From JBFMDN01 sp040753915 (GTDB lineage Bacteria > Desulfobacterota > Desulfomonilia > Desulfomonilales > Desulfomonilaceae): 64,000 nucleotides of DNA. The position numbers were made by a program, and so were the translations under genes. Below the pieces are notes generated by a model. The model was given only the letters and a program-made list of their open reading frames with translations. It had not been told where the DNA came from and did no database searches. Positions 63,861 through 64,000 of the stretch are shown in pieces (position 1 is the first letter of the stretch; every line of letters starts with the position of its first letter). The DNA lies in NCBI GenBank assembly GCA_040753915.1, contig JBFMDN010000010.1, forward strand, positions 1-64,000, given 5' to 3'.

Positions 63861-64000
63861 ATGACTTACGAAAAAAAGACAACAAGAAGCCTTGTCCAGG
63901 ACGGTCTTCGCCTAGCAGGGGGCGTCCGGGACAGCCGTAACAGAGAGATTGCGTCAGCCCGATACGAAAAGGCTCTTTCTTTGCTCCCGGAAGAAGTTCT
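63861..64000 (+). CDS. partial open frame cut by window end
   Basis: From ATG 63861 the frame stays open to the last base (46 codons): MTYEKKTTRSLVQDGL, then RDSRNREIASARYEKAL and SLLPEEV. The sequence looks protein-like (helical, charged). The ribosome binding site is weak. No family can be named from this piece. Confidence 0.45.
   Translation, partial: MTYEKKTTRSLVQDGLRLAGGVRDSRNREIASARYEKALSLLPEEV

Overview
The window reads as a draft-assembly contig (two 100-N gaps) from a moderately G+C-rich, anaerobic, Gram-negative bacterium. The best fit is a sulfate-reducer or syntroph-like member of the former Deltaproteobacteria (Desulfobacterota). Supporting genes are lipid A and heptose-type LPS core genes, a hybrid-cluster protein (Hcp) under an HcpR-like Crp/Fnr regulator, a siroheme/ferredoxin protein with a PCP_red domain, a UGA-decoding SelW-like selenoprotein, an MglA/roadblock signalling cluster, and acyl-CoA ligase plus thiolase. 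The lineage is an inference; there is no rRNA gene in the window.

Layout. 1-5.1 kb: an MrfA-type helicase fused to an MrfB-type exonuclease, a DUF192 protein, then a 92-bp tandem repeat that broke the assembly. 5.1-11.3 kb: an HcpR-like regulator with a DUF2400 gene, a MITE, a siroheme-ferredoxin protein, and the hcp - HD-domain - ferredoxin set. Matching TTGAY-N4-GTCAA palindromes lie beside the regulator gene and in the hcp promoter. 11.4-14.0 kb: a translationally coupled SsuABC/NrtABCD-type ABC importer. 14.0-20.9 kb: a TonB-like protein, an unknown gene, Trm112, LpxL-type acyltransferase, WaaF-type heptosyltransferase, a GT2 and a WaaP-type kinase. 20.8-24.9 kb (minus strand): a coupled set of GT2, ParB-like, spore photoproduct lyase-like and zinc phospholipase C-like proteins. 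25-30 kb: UspA, acyl-CoA ligase and thiolase among repeats.

30.7-45 kb (minus strand) is a long signalling block. It holds an ankyrin protein, a roadblock protein, an unknown Cys-containing protein, a DnaA-like AAA+ protein lacking the DNA-binding domain, DUF4388-roadblock, MglA GTPase, roadblock, REC-DUF4388 and REC. It ends with an NtrC-type regulator (altered Walker B), a two-CW-type histidine kinase and a 1258-residue hybrid kinase. 45-48.4 kb is a mobile-element graveyard: a broken IS3, a DUF4338-like fragment, an intact IS110 and a truncated MITE. 48.9-55.3 kb: a membrane TPR protein, a UDP-galactopyranose-mutase-like flavoprotein, the selenoprotein, EI24, zinc-ribbon and dGTPase genes. 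55.4-59.7 kb (minus strand): ECF sigma factor - anti-sigma factor - caspase-ankyrin protein. 59.8-64 kb: small secreted proteins, nitroreductase, TPR protein and a gene cut by the window end.

Most notable items: the selenoprotein gene hidden by its in-frame UGA, the DnaA-like/MglA/roadblock signalling block, the sigma/anti-sigma/caspase-ankyrin unit, the helicase-exonuclease fusion, the HcpR-type operators, and a MITE family with 4-bp target duplications.
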